Origin: an uncultured Parafilimonas sp.
GTDB lineage: Bacteria; Bacteroidota; Bacteroidia; Chitinophagales; Chitinophagaceae
Assembly: GCA_903882935.1 (NCBI GenBank)
Contig: CAIRZB010000046.1
Coordinates: 124,001 to 188,000 of the forward strand
Reading direction: 5' to 3'
DNA length: 64,000 nt
The notes under the pieces are model-generated. The model did not search any database and was not told the DNA's origin. It saw nothing but the letters and a program-made list of their open reading frames with translations. The translations under genes and the position numbers were made by a program. Shown piece by piece: positions 7,699-16,908 of this stretch. Numbering within the stretch: the stretch's first letter is position 1; the number at the start of each line of letters is the position of its first letter.

Positions 7699-8349
7699 AT
7701 GGAAAGTATCTTAGAACCCATATTAAACTCGCCCCTGTTAAAAAGCTACGTGGCTGATTTGCAGGACTACCTTTCTTCGGAAGAAGAAAGGAGGCGTTTT
7801 TTTTATAATAAAATAACCGAGCAAGAGAAAGCAGAATTTATTAATGGGGAGATTATCTTGCACAGTTCAGTAATGCTTATGCATAACAATGCATCATCGT
7901 TGCTATACCAGGCAATTAAGGAGTTTGTAAGGTATTATAATACTGGTATTGTGGGGTATGAGAAATTGATGGTGAGGCTTACCCGCAATGACTATGAACC
8001 TGATTTGTGTTTTTTTGAGGCTGAACAAGCGAACGAGTTTACACCAGACCAAAAGCTGTTTCCTGCGCCATCTTGGATTGCGGAAGTTATAAGTAAGAGT
8101 ACTGAAAAAAACGACCGCGGCATAAAAATGCAGGATTATGCCCTGCATGGGGTTAAAGAGTACTGGCTTGTAGAACCCAAAGGGGAATATATAGAGCAAT
8201 ATATTTTGAAAAAAAGCAATTTTTTTCTGCATAAAATTTATAATCGTGGGGAAATAATAGAGCCGTTTGTTTTTAACGGCATGCGATTGCCGGTTGATGC
8301 GGCTTTTGATGAGGATGCAAACGTTGAATACCGGAGACAGTTTTTTTAA
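7699..8349 (+). CDS. Uma2 (DUF820) family nuclease-like protein
   Basis: A 216-residue member of the Uma2/DUF820 family, which has a PD-(D/E)XK-type fold. Visible signatures are the N-terminal EFINGEIILHSSVMLMHN, the metal-site candidates in YEPDLCFFE (Asp) and PSWIAEVISKST (E-x-I-S-K), and the late KMQDYALHGVKEYWLVEP block. The start at 7699 (MESILEPIL) avoids overlap with nuoB; an ATG at 7678 overlaps the nuoB end and is an alternative. It is unrelated to complex I and sits between nuoB and nuoC. Biological roles in this family are largely unknown; it may be a domesticated mobile-type nuclease. Confidence 0.85.
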   Translation: MESILEPILNSPLLKSYVADLQDYLSSEEERRRFFYNKITEQEKAEFINGEIILHSSVMLMHNNASSLLYQAIKEFVRYYNTGIVGYEKLMVRLTRNDYEPDLCFFEAEQANEFTPDQKLFPAPSWIAEVISKSTEKNDRGIKMQDYALHGVKEYWLVEPKGEYIEQYILKKSNFFLHKIYNRGEIIEPFVFNGMRLPVDAAFDEDANVEYRRQFF

Positions 8350-8449
8350 GGTGGGGAGTATTTGGATACCTTTTATGGTAGTCGGTTAGCCTTTTTGGCT
8401 GATTAAATGAAAACGCAAACAATACAATACCGAAAGCAATTTTTTAGCG

Positions 8450-8968
8450 ATGGCACTAACAAACGAAACAATTAAACTGAAACTTATTGAAAAGTTTGGC
8501 GAGCAGGTTCTCAATTTTGAAGAACCTTATGGCCTGCTTACGTTTGAAGCACCGAAGGAAAATAACTTGAAGGTATTGCAGTTTTTATACGACGATGCCG
8601 AGTTGGGTTTTACGTTCCTAACCGATCTTACGGCTGTACACTACCCTACTTTAAAGGGCAGGGAACTGGCGGTTGTTTACCACTTGCATAACCTGCCTGC
8701 CAATATTCGTTTGCGGTTTAAGGTGTATACTGACATAGAAACACCAGATGTGTACACGGCCACCCGGCTTTTTGAGTCGGCCAACTGGATGGAACGGGAA
8801 ACGTTTGATTTTTTCGGGATAAACTTTGTGGGCCACCCGAACTTGAAGAGGATTTTGAATGTGGAGGAGATGGACTATTTCCCTTTACGGAAGGAGTTTC
8901 CTTTAGAAGACCAAAGCAGGCGGGATAAAGATGATGAAATGTTTGGCAGGGGTGGTTCTATCTGGTAG
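8450..8968 (+). CDS. nuoC: NADH-quinone oxidoreductase subunit C
   Basis: Peripheral-arm (30 kDa) subunit of complex I. The family core is present: FTFLTDLTAVHYP, VVYHLHNLPANIRLRFKV and the signature ERETFDFFGINFVGHPNLKRIL, followed by PLRKEFPLEDQSR. The 172 residues form a separate protein, not fused to NuoD. It sits 100 bp after the Uma2 gene and 99 bp before nuoD. That second gap contains an AT-rich TTTTCAAATTTTT repeat near 9031. Confidence 0.96.
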   Translation: MALTNETIKLKLIEKFGEQVLNFEEPYGLLTFEAPKENNLKVLQFLYDDAELGFTFLTDLTAVHYPTLKGRELAVVYHLHNLPANIRLRFKVYTDIETPDVYTATRLFESANWMERETFDFFGINFVGHPNLKRILNVEEMDYFPLRKEFPLEDQSRRDKDDEMFGRGGSIW

Positions 8969-9067
8969 GTGTTTTTAACGCTTTAGACCTGTTATATCTA
9001 ATGCACATTGACGAAAGATTGGCTTAGGACATTTTCAAATTTTTAATTTACTAATTCTCATATTAAT

Positions 9068-10309
9068 ATGTCAGATATACTTTTTGCAAAAGATAAACAT
9101 ATTAAACTGCCGGAAGGCTCCATTGAAAAGCAAACAACCACGCTTAACCTAGGCCCTACACACCCGGCCACGCACGGCGTTTTTCAGAACATATTGGAAC
9201 TGGACGGGGAGCGTATTGTGTCATCTGAACAAACAGTGGGGTACATACACCGCGCGTTTGAAAAGCTGGCGGAACGCAGGCCGTTATATCAAATAACAAC
9301 ACTTACCGACAGGTTAAATTATTGCAGCAGCCCTATCAACAACATGGGCTGGCACATGACCTGCGAGAAATTGCTGAAGGTTAAAACACCCAAGCGGGTG
9401 GATTATTTGCGTGTTATCATCATGGAACTTGCTAGGATTACCGACCATCTTATATGTAATTCAGTGGTGGGTGTGGATGCCGGTGCGTTTACACCTTTTT
9501 TGTATGTGATGCAGTACCGCGAGCTGGTATATGAAATTTATGAGGAGATCTGCGGTAGCCGTTTAACTACCAATATTGGTAGGATTGGCGGTTTTGAACG
9601 TAATTTTACCAACGCCGCGTTTACCAAACTGGAGAAATTTTTAAAAGAGTACCCGGGTGTTTTGCGTGAATTTGAAAACCTGTTGCAGCGAAACCGGATT
9701 TTTATGGAGCGTACTATAGGCGCAGGCCCCATTGGTGCAGACCGTGCCTTAAACTATGGCTTTACAGGCCCTAACCTGCGCGCCGCAGGTGTGGATTATG
9801 ATGTGCGTGTACATACACCTTACAGTAGTTACGAAGATTTTGACTTTACCATTCCCGTTGGTAAAACCGGCGATTGTTACGACCGTTTTTTGGTTCGCAA
9901 CCAGGAAATGTGGCAGTCGCTCAGTATCATCAACCAGGCCTACCAAAAAATACAAGAATTTAAAGGCGCGGATGCCGAGGTGTACCATGCCGATGTGCCG
10001 GAGTACTATTTGCCCAAAAAAGAGGACGTTTATACGAAAATGGAAGCCCTTATATGGCACTTTAAAATTGTAATGGGCGAAACAGACATACCAAAAGGCG
10101 AGGTATACCATAGTGTAGAAGGTGGCAACGGTGAATTGGGTTTCTATTTAATCAGCGATGGAGGACGTACGCCATACAGGTTACACTTCCGCAGGCCTTG
10201 CTTTATTTACTACCAAGCCTATTCTGAACTTACAAAAGACACCATGTTAAGCGATGCCGTTATAACCATGAGCAGCCTTAACCTTATTGCGGGTGAAATG
10301 GATGCCTAA
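9068..10309 (+). CDS. nuoD: NADH-quinone oxidoreductase subunit D
   Basis: The 49 kDa peripheral subunit that forms the quinone pocket with NuoB. It carries the family motifs LNLGPTHPATHG (quinone-site His), EQTVGYIHRAFEKLAERR, YCSSPINNMGWH and FTGPNLRAAGVDYDVR, plus the late GELGFYLISDGGRTPYRLHFRRPCF. Its 413 residues are typical. The C-terminus ends IAGEMDA instead of the usual DPVMGxVDR, a shortened ending. It is followed 9 nt later by an unrelated secreted-protein gene. Confidence 0.97.
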   Translation: MSDILFAKDKHIKLPEGSIEKQTTTLNLGPTHPATHGVFQNILELDGERIVSSEQTVGYIHRAFEKLAERRPLYQITTLTDRLNYCSSPINNMGWHMTCEKLLKVKTPKRVDYLRVIIMELARITDHLICNSVVGVDAGAFTPFLYVMQYRELVYEIYEEICGSRLTTNIGRIGGFERNFTNAAFTKLEKFLKEYPGVLREFENLLQRNRIFMERTIGAGPIGADRALNYGFTGPNLRAAGVDYDVRVHTPYSSYEDFDFTIPVGKTGDCYDRFLVRNQEMWQSLSIINQAYQKIQEFKGADAEVYHADVPEYYLPKKEDVYTKMEALIWHFKIVMGETDIPKGEVYHSVEGGNGELGFYLISDGGRTPYRLHFRRPCFIYYQAYSELTKDTMLSDAVITMSSLNLIAGEMDA

Positions 10310-10318
10310 AACAGTGCT

Positions 10319-10843
10319 ATGAAAATTAAAGTGCTTATTTACTGTTTTGTTACCCTGATGGCTTGCCTGCCAGCCATTGGTCAGGTTAAAACAAGCTTTG
10401 GTGATGATGTTAGCTCACTGGATGGCATTATGAAGGCTTACTATGATGTAGTAACCGTAAAAAAAGGTGCCAAAATTAGTTTTGAGCGCGACAGTTTGTT
10501 ACATATCGCCAATGCTGGTGTGGGCATAATTCAGATAAATGAAAACCGGCGGCCCCAATTGCATTACATAACGCTGCGGCAGTACCATACTTATGCAGAT
10601 GCAAGTTTAGAAAAAAATGGCTTTTACGAGCGCGAAATACATAGGCAAGTGGAGCATTTTGGTGCTGTTTACCATGTTTGGAGTACGTATGAATCTAGAA
10701 TCGTAGCAGACGGGCCGGTAACCGGCCGCGGTATAAACAGCATAGAGCTGTATTTTGACGGACAACGGTTTTGGATAACATCTTGGATATTTGACGCGGA
10801 ACGGAAAGGTATTGAGATACCCAAGGAGTACTTGGGGAAGTAG
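10319..10843 (+). CDS. Secreted NTF2-like hypothetical protein
   Basis: A 174-residue exported protein. It has an N-terminal signal peptide (MKIKVLIYCFVTLMACLPAIGQ) and a mature domain that begins with a helix (SLDGIMKAYYDVVTVKKG) and ends in strands with EREIHRQVEHFGAVYHVWSTYESR and SIELYFDGQRFWITSWIFDAE. This arrangement resembles NTF2/SnoaL-like folds. The closing block, a Trp/Phe-rich strand followed by an acidic helix, is typical of Bacteroidota NTF2-like proteins of unknown role. The gene is inserted between nuoD and nuoE with only 9 bp to nuoD, so it should be co-transcribed. Fold assignment is by pattern only. Confidence 0.7.
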   Translation: MKIKVLIYCFVTLMACLPAIGQVKTSFGDDVSSLDGIMKAYYDVVTVKKGAKISFERDSLLHIANAGVGIIQINENRRPQLHYITLRQYHTYADASLEKNGFYEREIHRQVEHFGAVYHVWSTYESRIVADGPVTGRGINSIELYFDGQRFWITSWIFDAERKGIEIPKEYLGK

Positions 10844-10880
10844 CCTGAAATAAATTGATAAAGAAATTAATCTTATATAG

Positions 10881-11384
10881 ATGAGCGTTCAGTTTTCACC
10901 AGAAAAGTTAGACAAGGTAAACGAGATAGTAGCCCGTTACCCACAGGGAAAGCAAAAGAGTGCTTTGTTGCCAGTATTGCATTTAGCCCAGGAAAGTTTT
11001 GGTGGCTGGCTAAGCCCCGAAACCATGGACTATGTGGCCGAATTGCTACACATTAGGCCTATTGAGGTGTACGAGGTGGCCACTTTTTACAGTATGTACA
11101 ACACTAAGCCTGTTGGCAGGTATATGTTTGAGGTTTGCCAAACAGGTCCGTGCATGGTGAACGGCTGTGATGATATTATAGCCTATATTGGAGAAAAGCT
11201 ACAAATAAAAGCAGGGGAAACTACGGCTGATGGGCTGTTTACGTTAAAAACAGTGGAATGTTTGGGTGCTTGCGGTTATGCACCCATGATGCAAATGGGC
11301 AAAACCTACAGGGAGCATTTGACAAAAGAGAAAGTAGACCGTATAATAGAAGAATGTCGGCAGCAAGCGGCTTTGAATAATTAG
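10881..11384 (+). CDS. nuoE: NADH-quinone oxidoreductase subunit E
   Basis: The 24 kDa thioredoxin-like 2Fe-2S subunit (cluster N1a) of the NADH module. The four ligands are visible as C-x4-C in VCQTGPCMVNG and C-x3-C in VECLGACGYAPMMQ. The N-terminal helical part includes SALLPVLHLAQESFGGW and VYEVATFYSMY. Its 167 residues are typical. It begins 37 bp after the NTF2-like gene and is followed 6 bp later by a small aspartic-protease-like gene. Confidence 0.96.
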   Translation: MSVQFSPEKLDKVNEIVARYPQGKQKSALLPVLHLAQESFGGWLSPETMDYVAELLHIRPIEVYEVATFYSMYNTKPVGRYMFEVCQTGPCMVNGCDDIIAYIGEKLQIKAGETTADGLFTLKTVECLGACGYAPMMQMGKTYREHLTKEKVDRIIEECRQQAALNN

Positions 11385-11390
11385 TATTAC

Positions 11391-11762
11391 ATGGGCATTA
11401 CCACAGCCATATTACGGGTAAGGGAACACCGAAAGGCAGCAAAATTTGCCGGTGTGGAGTTTTTGGTTGACAGTGGGGCAGTATACAGCGTAGTACCGGA
11501 AAAGGTGTTGGATGAACTTGACATAGAGCCATATAAGGAAATACGTTTTTTGTTGGCAGACGGTACTACCCTGAAAAGAAGAGTAAGCAGTGCTTACTTT
11601 GAGTTTGATGGGGAAGGTGGGCCGGTACCAGTGCTACATGGAGAGGAGGGGGATTCGGCGTTGTTTGGGGCAATAACCTTGGGGTCAATAGGGTTGGTAT
11701 TGAACCCGTTTACGCGTACACTGCACCCCATGCGCATGTTGATGGCGGGTTTGAAACGCTGA
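11391..11762 (+). CDS. Retropepsin-like (clan AA) aspartic protease
   Basis: A 123-residue single-domain protein of the bacterial retropepsin-like family. The catalytic D-S-G motif lies in EFLVDSGAVYSVVPEKVLDEL (Asp near residue 27), followed by RFLLADGTTLKRRVSSAYFEF and a final ALFGAITLGSIGLVLNPFTRTL, matching the hydrophobic-hydrophobic-Gly block of such proteases. Active enzymes would be homodimers. It has no signal peptide. It sits between nuoE and nuoF, 6 bp after nuoE. A second, diverged member lies after nuoH. Substrates are unknown; a link to complex I is only suggested by position. Confidence 0.8.
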   Translation: MGITTAILRVREHRKAAKFAGVEFLVDSGAVYSVVPEKVLDELDIEPYKEIRFLLADGTTLKRRVSSAYFEFDGEGGPVPVLHGEEGDSALFGAITLGSIGLVLNPFTRTLHPMRMLMAGLKR

Positions 11763-11904
11763 GAAATGATATACAGTACAAGGGTGCGACGCAAGAAAGA
11801 TGGGAAGAGGACTAGTGCCGGGGCCCAAAAAGCAAAATATTGAACTGAAAACATTGGTTACGATATATTTTTAACTTCATAATTTCCCCTTTGGGGTTTG
11901 GTGC

Positions 11905-13239
11905 ATGAAAAAACTGTTATTAGCAAACGACCATATTGAAGGCATACGTTTTTATGATGTGTACCGCAAAAACGGCGGGTATAACAGCGTGGAAAAGGCG
12001 TTGAAGAATATGAGTCCCGAGGCTGTGGTGGAAGAAGTGAAGAAAAGCGGCCTTCGCGGAAGGGGTGGTGCGGGCTTTCCCACCGGCCTAAAATGGAGTT
12101 TCATTGCCAAGCCGGAAGGCGTGCCGCGCCATTTGGTGTGCAATGCAGACGAAAGCGAACCCGGTACCTTTAAAGACAGGTACCTGATGGAGTTTTTACC
12201 CCATCTGCTGATTGAGGGGTTGATTGTTAGCTCGTTTGCCTTGGGTTCAAATGTTACCTACATATACATTCGCGGTGAGTATGCGTGGATAGTGGATATT
12301 TTGGAACATGCCATCGGCGAAGCAAAAGCCAACGGCTGGCTGGGTAAAAACATACTGGGTATTGGGTATGACTTGGAAATATATGTGCAGCGCGGTGCAG
12401 GGGCCTACATATGCGGAGAGGAAACCGCTTTGATTGAAAGCCTAGAGGGCAAACGCGGCAACCCACGTATTAAACCCCCATTCCCCGCCGTAAAAGGTGT
12501 TTGGGACAGGCCTACCGTGGTTAACAACGTTGAAACCCTCGCAGCTGTAGTACCCATTATAAACATGGGCGGTGAGGAATATGCCAAAATAGGTGTAGGG
12601 CGTTCAACTGGCACCAAGTTAATCTCAGCCTGTGGCAACATTAACAAACCGGGCGTGTATGAAATAGACATGACTGTTTCAGTAGAGGAATTTATTTACA
12701 GCGATGAATATTGCGGCGGTATACCCAAAGGAAAACGCCTAAAGGCGTGCATACCCGGCGGTTCGTCTGTACCCATCTTGCCTGCAAAGTTGTTACTAAA
12801 AACAGCCAAGGGCGAAACCCGCTATATGAATTATGAAAGCCTTAGCGATGGTGGCTTTGCCACTGGTAGCATGATGGGCAGCGGCGGCTTTATTGTGTTT
12901 GATGAAGACCAGTGCGTGGTTAAAAACACATACACGCTTGCGAGGTTTTACCGGCACGAAAGCTGCGGCCAGTGTTCCCCCTGCCGTGAAGGTACCGGCT
13001 GGATGGAAAAAATACTAAAGAACATTGAAACCGGCAAGGGCAAAATGAGTGATATTGATTTGCTTTGGGAGATACAAAGCAAAATTGAGGGGAACACTAT
13101 TTGCCCATTGGGCGATGCCGCAGCATGGCCGGTAGCAGCAGCCATTCGCCATTTTAGGGACGAGTTTGAATGGCACGTGCGCAACCCCCAGGAAAGCCAG
13201 GTACGCAATTATGGCTTAGCCGACTATGCGTTGGTATAA
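11905..13239 (+). CDS. nuoF: NADH-quinone oxidoreductase subunit F
   Basis: The 51 kDa subunit that binds FMN and NADH and carries cluster N3. The nucleotide site is in SGLRGRGGAGFPTGLKW, the FMN region in NADESEPGTFKDR and RGAGAYICGEETALI, and the cluster ligands in ESCGQCSPCREGTGWM and NTICPLGDAAAWP. Its 444 residues are typical. The 142-bp gap before it (11763-11904) holds no gene; a GTGCGACGCAA word at 11785-11795 matches part of the 37690 region in reverse. Confidence 0.97.
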   Translation: MKKLLLANDHIEGIRFYDVYRKNGGYNSVEKALKNMSPEAVVEEVKKSGLRGRGGAGFPTGLKWSFIAKPEGVPRHLVCNADESEPGTFKDRYLMEFLPHLLIEGLIVSSFALGSNVTYIYIRGEYAWIVDILEHAIGEAKANGWLGKNILGIGYDLEIYVQRGAGAYICGEETALIESLEGKRGNPRIKPPFPAVKGVWDRPTVVNNVETLAAVVPIINMGGEEYAKIGVGRSTGTKLISACGNINKPGVYEIDMTVSVEEFIYSDEYCGGIPKGKRLKACIPGGSSVPILPAKLLLKTAKGETRYMNYESLSDGGFATGSMMGSGGFIVFDEDQCVVKNTYTLARFYRHESCGQCSPCREGTGWMEKILKNIETGKGKMSDIDLLWEIQSKIEGNTICPLGDAAAWPVAAAIRHFRDEFEWHVRNPQESQVRNYGLADYALV

Positions 13240-13298
13240 CGCGTATGGCATGCCGATATGTTTGTTTTGCGGCTAATACGGGGTAGTAACTGTTGACA

Positions 13299-14405
13299 AT
13301 GGACAGAAAAAAGATAGTTATAGCACATAGCTGGATAGAGGTTGGTATAAATAACCAAACAAGGCAACTGGCTATAGCATTGTCTGAAAAATATGATGTA
13401 TGGTTTTTGTCCCAATCCCGTATAGGCGGAAAGCTTATTAAGGTTAATGAGCATTTAACGGTAATGGATTGGCCCAACAAGCGGCCTACAAAACTTAAAG
13501 ATCTTTGGTTTTGCTGGAATTTTTTTAGAAAGATAAAGCCCGATGTGGTGATAGCCCATTTTAGCAGCATTCGTGTTTCGATGGTAGGGGCTTGGTTGGC
13601 GGGCGTAAAATGCAGGGTTGCTTGGTACCACACATTGTCAGGCCAAATGAAGGATGATGTAAAGGGCTATTGGCGGCGGGTTATTGTATTGCTGCGCACC
13701 CGGTTGGCCTATTTTTTTGCCAAGCATATAGTTGCGCTAAATGAAGTTGGCCGCAAAGATGCCATTCATTTTTTACATAAGGCAGCCCAGCGTGTTACCG
13801 TAATAAACAATGGCATGCCGGTGCCTGCGGACGTAGAGCCACAAATTTGGCAGGGGGGCGAGCAACGGTTTTTGTTTTTGGGGCGTTTTCATGCGCACAA
13901 AGGGGGCGATTTTATAATAAAATGTTGCCCTACATTGAAAGAAAAATACCCCGGTTTTAGGCTAAGCTTAGTTGGCTACGGAGAAGAAGAAGCCCATTGG
14001 AGAGCATTGATAAATGAATTGCAGCTGGAGGGCGTTGTTGATATACCCGGTAAAATAGCAAGTTATAAAGACGTTTTTAAATATTTGGTTTCAGCATACG
14101 CATTAGTGGTGCCCAGTAGGGTTGATAATTTTCCTACGGTTATCATTGAAGCAAAGGCTTGCTCAGCCCCTGCGATAGCGTCGGCCATTGGCGGCATACC
14201 TGAAATGATTGAAGACGGCACGGATGGCTTTTTATGTGAGAGTGAAAATGAAGAAAGCTGGGTAGCCAAGATGTCGCTTTTGATGGATAACCCGGGTTTA
14301 CGCAATACAATGGCTGCGAATGCCAAGGGTAGCTTTGATAAAAGATTTAACATCAGCAACCATGTTACTAATGTTGAGAATTTTCTAGGCACTTTACTTA
14401 GGTAA
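13299..14405 (+). CDS. GT4-type glycosyltransferase
   Basis: A 368-residue GT-B retaining glycosyltransferase related to family GT4. The C-terminal nucleotide-sugar domain shows FLGRFHAHKGGDFIIK and the classic E-x7-E region in VVPSRVDNFPTVIIEAKACSAPAIASAIGGIPEMIEDG. The N-terminal acceptor domain contains VIAHFSSIRVSMVGAWLAG. The ATG at 13299 is preferred to a TTG two codons upstream. It begins 59 bp after nuoF and is followed 17 bp later by a paralog. It is probably cytoplasmic and membrane-associated, acting in surface glycan or glycolipid synthesis; the donor and acceptor cannot be told. Confidence 0.88.
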   Translation: MDRKKIVIAHSWIEVGINNQTRQLAIALSEKYDVWFLSQSRIGGKLIKVNEHLTVMDWPNKRPTKLKDLWFCWNFFRKIKPDVVIAHFSSIRVSMVGAWLAGVKCRVAWYHTLSGQMKDDVKGYWRRVIVLLRTRLAYFFAKHIVALNEVGRKDAIHFLHKAAQRVTVINNGMPVPADVEPQIWQGGEQRFLFLGRFHAHKGGDFIIKCCPTLKEKYPGFRLSLVGYGEEEAHWRALINELQLEGVVDIPGKIASYKDVFKYLVSAYALVVPSRVDNFPTVIIEAKACSAPAIASAIGGIPEMIEDGTDGFLCESENEESWVAKMSLLMDNPGLRNTMAANAKGSFDKRFNISNHVTNVENFLGTLLR

Positions 14406-14422
14406 GCGGTTAACAACGTTAC

Positions 14423-15541
14423 ATGGCAGAAAAGCAAACCATATTTATTGCGCATAATTGGAGTTGTGTTTCCGTGTCATCTATTTCGTATTACTTGGCA
14501 TTGGAGCTTTCAAAGCAGCACAGGGTTGTTTTTTTAAACGGTAAGGGGCCTAGGAATGTGTACACACGCATCAACGAAAATTTAGAGGTGTACGACTGGC
14601 CCAACAAGCGGCCTGTTAAGTTTAAGGATTTTGTGTTTTTTGTAAGGCTGCTGCGAAAATACAAGCCCAACGCAGTACTGGCGCATTTTTCAACGGTTAG
14701 TGTTTGTGTGGTGGGGGCATGGCTTTTTAAAGTAAAAAGAAACTGTTGTTACTATCATACGCTTATTGAACAAAACCGCTTGGATTTGCCTGCCAATAAA
14801 AGCAAAGGGCTAAGGTTTAGGTTTGCAATTTTTAAGAAGGGGTTGGTTTATAAATTGGCCAGCAACATAATCGCGGTATCGCAATATGCAAAGTTGGATG
14901 TTAGCAAGCATTTTAAGGTGGACGCACAAAAGGTAAAAGTTATTTACAACGGCATGCCAGATACGGCTTGCAAAAATAACTTTGATGCATTAAAAATAGT
15001 GTTTGCCGGGCGGTGTGACTATTCAAAAGGTATAGATGTTTTAATAAATGCAGTGGGTTTACTATTAAACAGGGGCATAAACCTACAGTTGGAAGTGGCA
15101 GGGGGCGGCAAGCAACGCGCGCAGCTTGAAGAACATATACAATTGAAGGGTTGGCAGAACGCAATTAAGTTTATTGGGCCGGTACCCTATGGGGAAATAC
15201 ACCAGTTTATAAGCTCGGCCTATTTGATAGTGGTGCCCAGCCGCATTGATAATTTACCTACTGTAGTAATTGAGGCAAAGGTCTGCATGGTGCCGGTAAT
15301 TGGGGCGGCGGTAGGCGGCATACCAGAAATGATTGAACACAAGAAAAACGGTTTACTCTTTAAAGCCGAGGACAGCGGTGACTTGGCAGAGCAAATATTT
15401 TTGTTGATAAACGACAGGCAATTGCGCGACAATATTGCCGCGGCAGGCCGAAAACAGTACGAGGACTGTTTTACGATCGAGAAAAATGTGCGGGATGTAC
15501 GCGATTTATTGTTGCACGGCCCGAGGGATTTCGTTAACTAA
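14423..15541 (+). CDS. GT4-type glycosyltransferase, paralog of preceding gene
   Basis: A 372-residue GT-B glycosyltransferase that aligns along its length with the preceding gene. Shared landmarks are an IAH-N/S-W start, WPNKRPVKFKDFVFF (versus WPNKRPTKLKDLWFC), VLAHFSTVSVCVVGAWL and VVPSRIDNLPTVVIEAK with GGIPEMIEHKKNG. A tandem duplication is likely, though the two have diverged considerably. It separates nuoF from nuoG together with its paralog. The 195-bp gap before nuoG is AT-rich and shows no gene. Confidence 0.88.
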   Translation: MAEKQTIFIAHNWSCVSVSSISYYLALELSKQHRVVFLNGKGPRNVYTRINENLEVYDWPNKRPVKFKDFVFFVRLLRKYKPNAVLAHFSTVSVCVVGAWLFKVKRNCCYYHTLIEQNRLDLPANKSKGLRFRFAIFKKGLVYKLASNIIAVSQYAKLDVSKHFKVDAQKVKVIYNGMPDTACKNNFDALKIVFAGRCDYSKGIDVLINAVGLLLNRGINLQLEVAGGGKQRAQLEEHIQLKGWQNAIKFIGPVPYGEIHQFISSAYLIVVPSRIDNLPTVVIEAKVCMVPVIGAAVGGIPEMIEHKKNGLLFKAEDSGDLAEQIFLLINDRQLRDNIAAAGRKQYEDCFTIEKNVRDVRDLLLHGPRDFVN

Positions 15542-15736
15542 TAGGAAGGTTTAAATAAACGCTATTTGAATTTGTTTATTTTCGGCGATATTTGCCGTAA
15601 AATATTGTTATTACTGAGCAGGCCTCCGGCGTTTTCTACACATTTTTGGAAAAAGCGACGGACTTGGTTTTAAAGGGTATAACTGGGTTAAGGTTTTTAA
15701 AAAGATAATTATAACGTAGATATTAACGAAGTAAAA

Positions 15737-16846
15737 ATGGCTGATACTCCATTATTTAAAGTAACGATAGACAACATTACCATTGAGGTGCCTGCCGGTA
15801 CAAGCATATTGGAGGCCGCCCGCAAAATTGGTGGTGAGGTAGCCCCACCCGCCATGTGCTTTTACAGCAAGCTTAAGGGCAGCGGCGGTAAATGCCGCAC
15901 CTGTTTGGTGGAAATCTCCAAAGGCTCGGAAAAAGACCCACGCCCCATGCCCAAGCTGCAGGCAAGCTGCCGCACCACGGTAATGGATGGCATGGAGGTG
16001 AAAAATATCACCAGCCCCAAAGTGCAGGATGCCAGGGCTGGCGTAGTTGAAATGTTGTTGATTAACCACCCCTTGGATTGCCCTATTTGCGACCAAGCCG
16101 GGGAGTGCCATTTGCAAGATTTGAGCTACGAGCATGGAAAGTCGGGTACGCGTTACGAATTTCAGCGCCGTACGTTTAAAAAACATAGCTTAGGCGACTA
16201 TATACAGTTACACATGACACGCTGCATACTTTGCTACCGTTGTGTGTTTACGGCTGACCAGCTAACCGAATCGCGCGAGCATGGTATTTTGGACCGTGGC
16301 GACCATGCCGAAATAGCCACTATGATTGAAAAGAATTTGAAGCATGATTTTATAGGCAATGTTATTGATGTTTGCCCTGTTGGCGCTTTAACCGACAGAA
16401 CTTTTAGGTTTAAAAACCGCGTGTGGTTTACCAAGCCTGTGGATGCACACAGGGATTGTGAAAAATGCTGCGGCGAAGTGCAATTGTGGATGCGTGGCGA
16501 CGAAGTGTTTAGGGTTACCGCCCGTAAAGATGAGTGGGGTGAGGTAAAGGAGGCCAGTAACGGTAAAACCGGCTGGATTTGCAATGAATGCCGTTTTGAA
16601 AAGAAACATATTAATGATTGGGTTATTGAAGGGCCAAGTGAGGTAAACAGGCATTCCGTAATTTCCCAGGGGCATTATGTGGGCAGGGTAAAACCGAAGG
16701 AGACAGTGGAAGAAGTTATGGATGGGGTTAAGCCAAGGATTTTTTTGCAAATACATGAGGTAAGCGAAGTAAACAAACCTACTGTGGATTTAAGCCTTAT
16801 ACAAGGGCCTGCCCACAGCAACAATTTTGTTACTTCGAACCAATAG
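15737..16846 (+). CDS. nuoG: NADH-quinone oxidoreductase subunit G, short form
   Basis: Fe-S electron-wire subunit. The N-terminal 2Fe-2S ferredoxin domain is followed by the NuoG-type block CPICDQAGECHLQDL, the next cluster motif TRCILCYRCV and VIDVCPVGALTDR. A further four-Cys region (CEKCC and WICNECR) follows. It has only 369 residues and lacks the molybdopterin-oxidoreductase-like domain of the roughly 900-residue proteobacterial protein; short NuoG is usual in Bacteroidota. The C-terminal tail (KPRIFLQIHEVSEVNKP) has no recognised domain. Confidence 0.93.
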   Translation: MADTPLFKVTIDNITIEVPAGTSILEAARKIGGEVAPPAMCFYSKLKGSGGKCRTCLVEISKGSEKDPRPMPKLQASCRTTVMDGMEVKNITSPKVQDARAGVVEMLLINHPLDCPICDQAGECHLQDLSYEHGKSGTRYEFQRRTFKKHSLGDYIQLHMTRCILCYRCVFTADQLTESREHGILDRGDHAEIATMIEKNLKHDFIGNVIDVCPVGALTDRTFRFKNRVWFTKPVDAHRDCEKCCGEVQLWMRGDEVFRVTARKDEWGEVKEASNGKTGWICNECRFEKKHINDWVIEGPSEVNRHSVISQGHYVGRVKPKETVEEVMDGVKPRIFLQIHEVSEVNKPTVDLSLIQGPAHSNNFVTSNQ

Positions 16847-16908
16847 TGTTTTTACATAACAATTATATTTATTAGTCAAAATAAATAATCCCCATGGGGA
16901 TATAGGGT

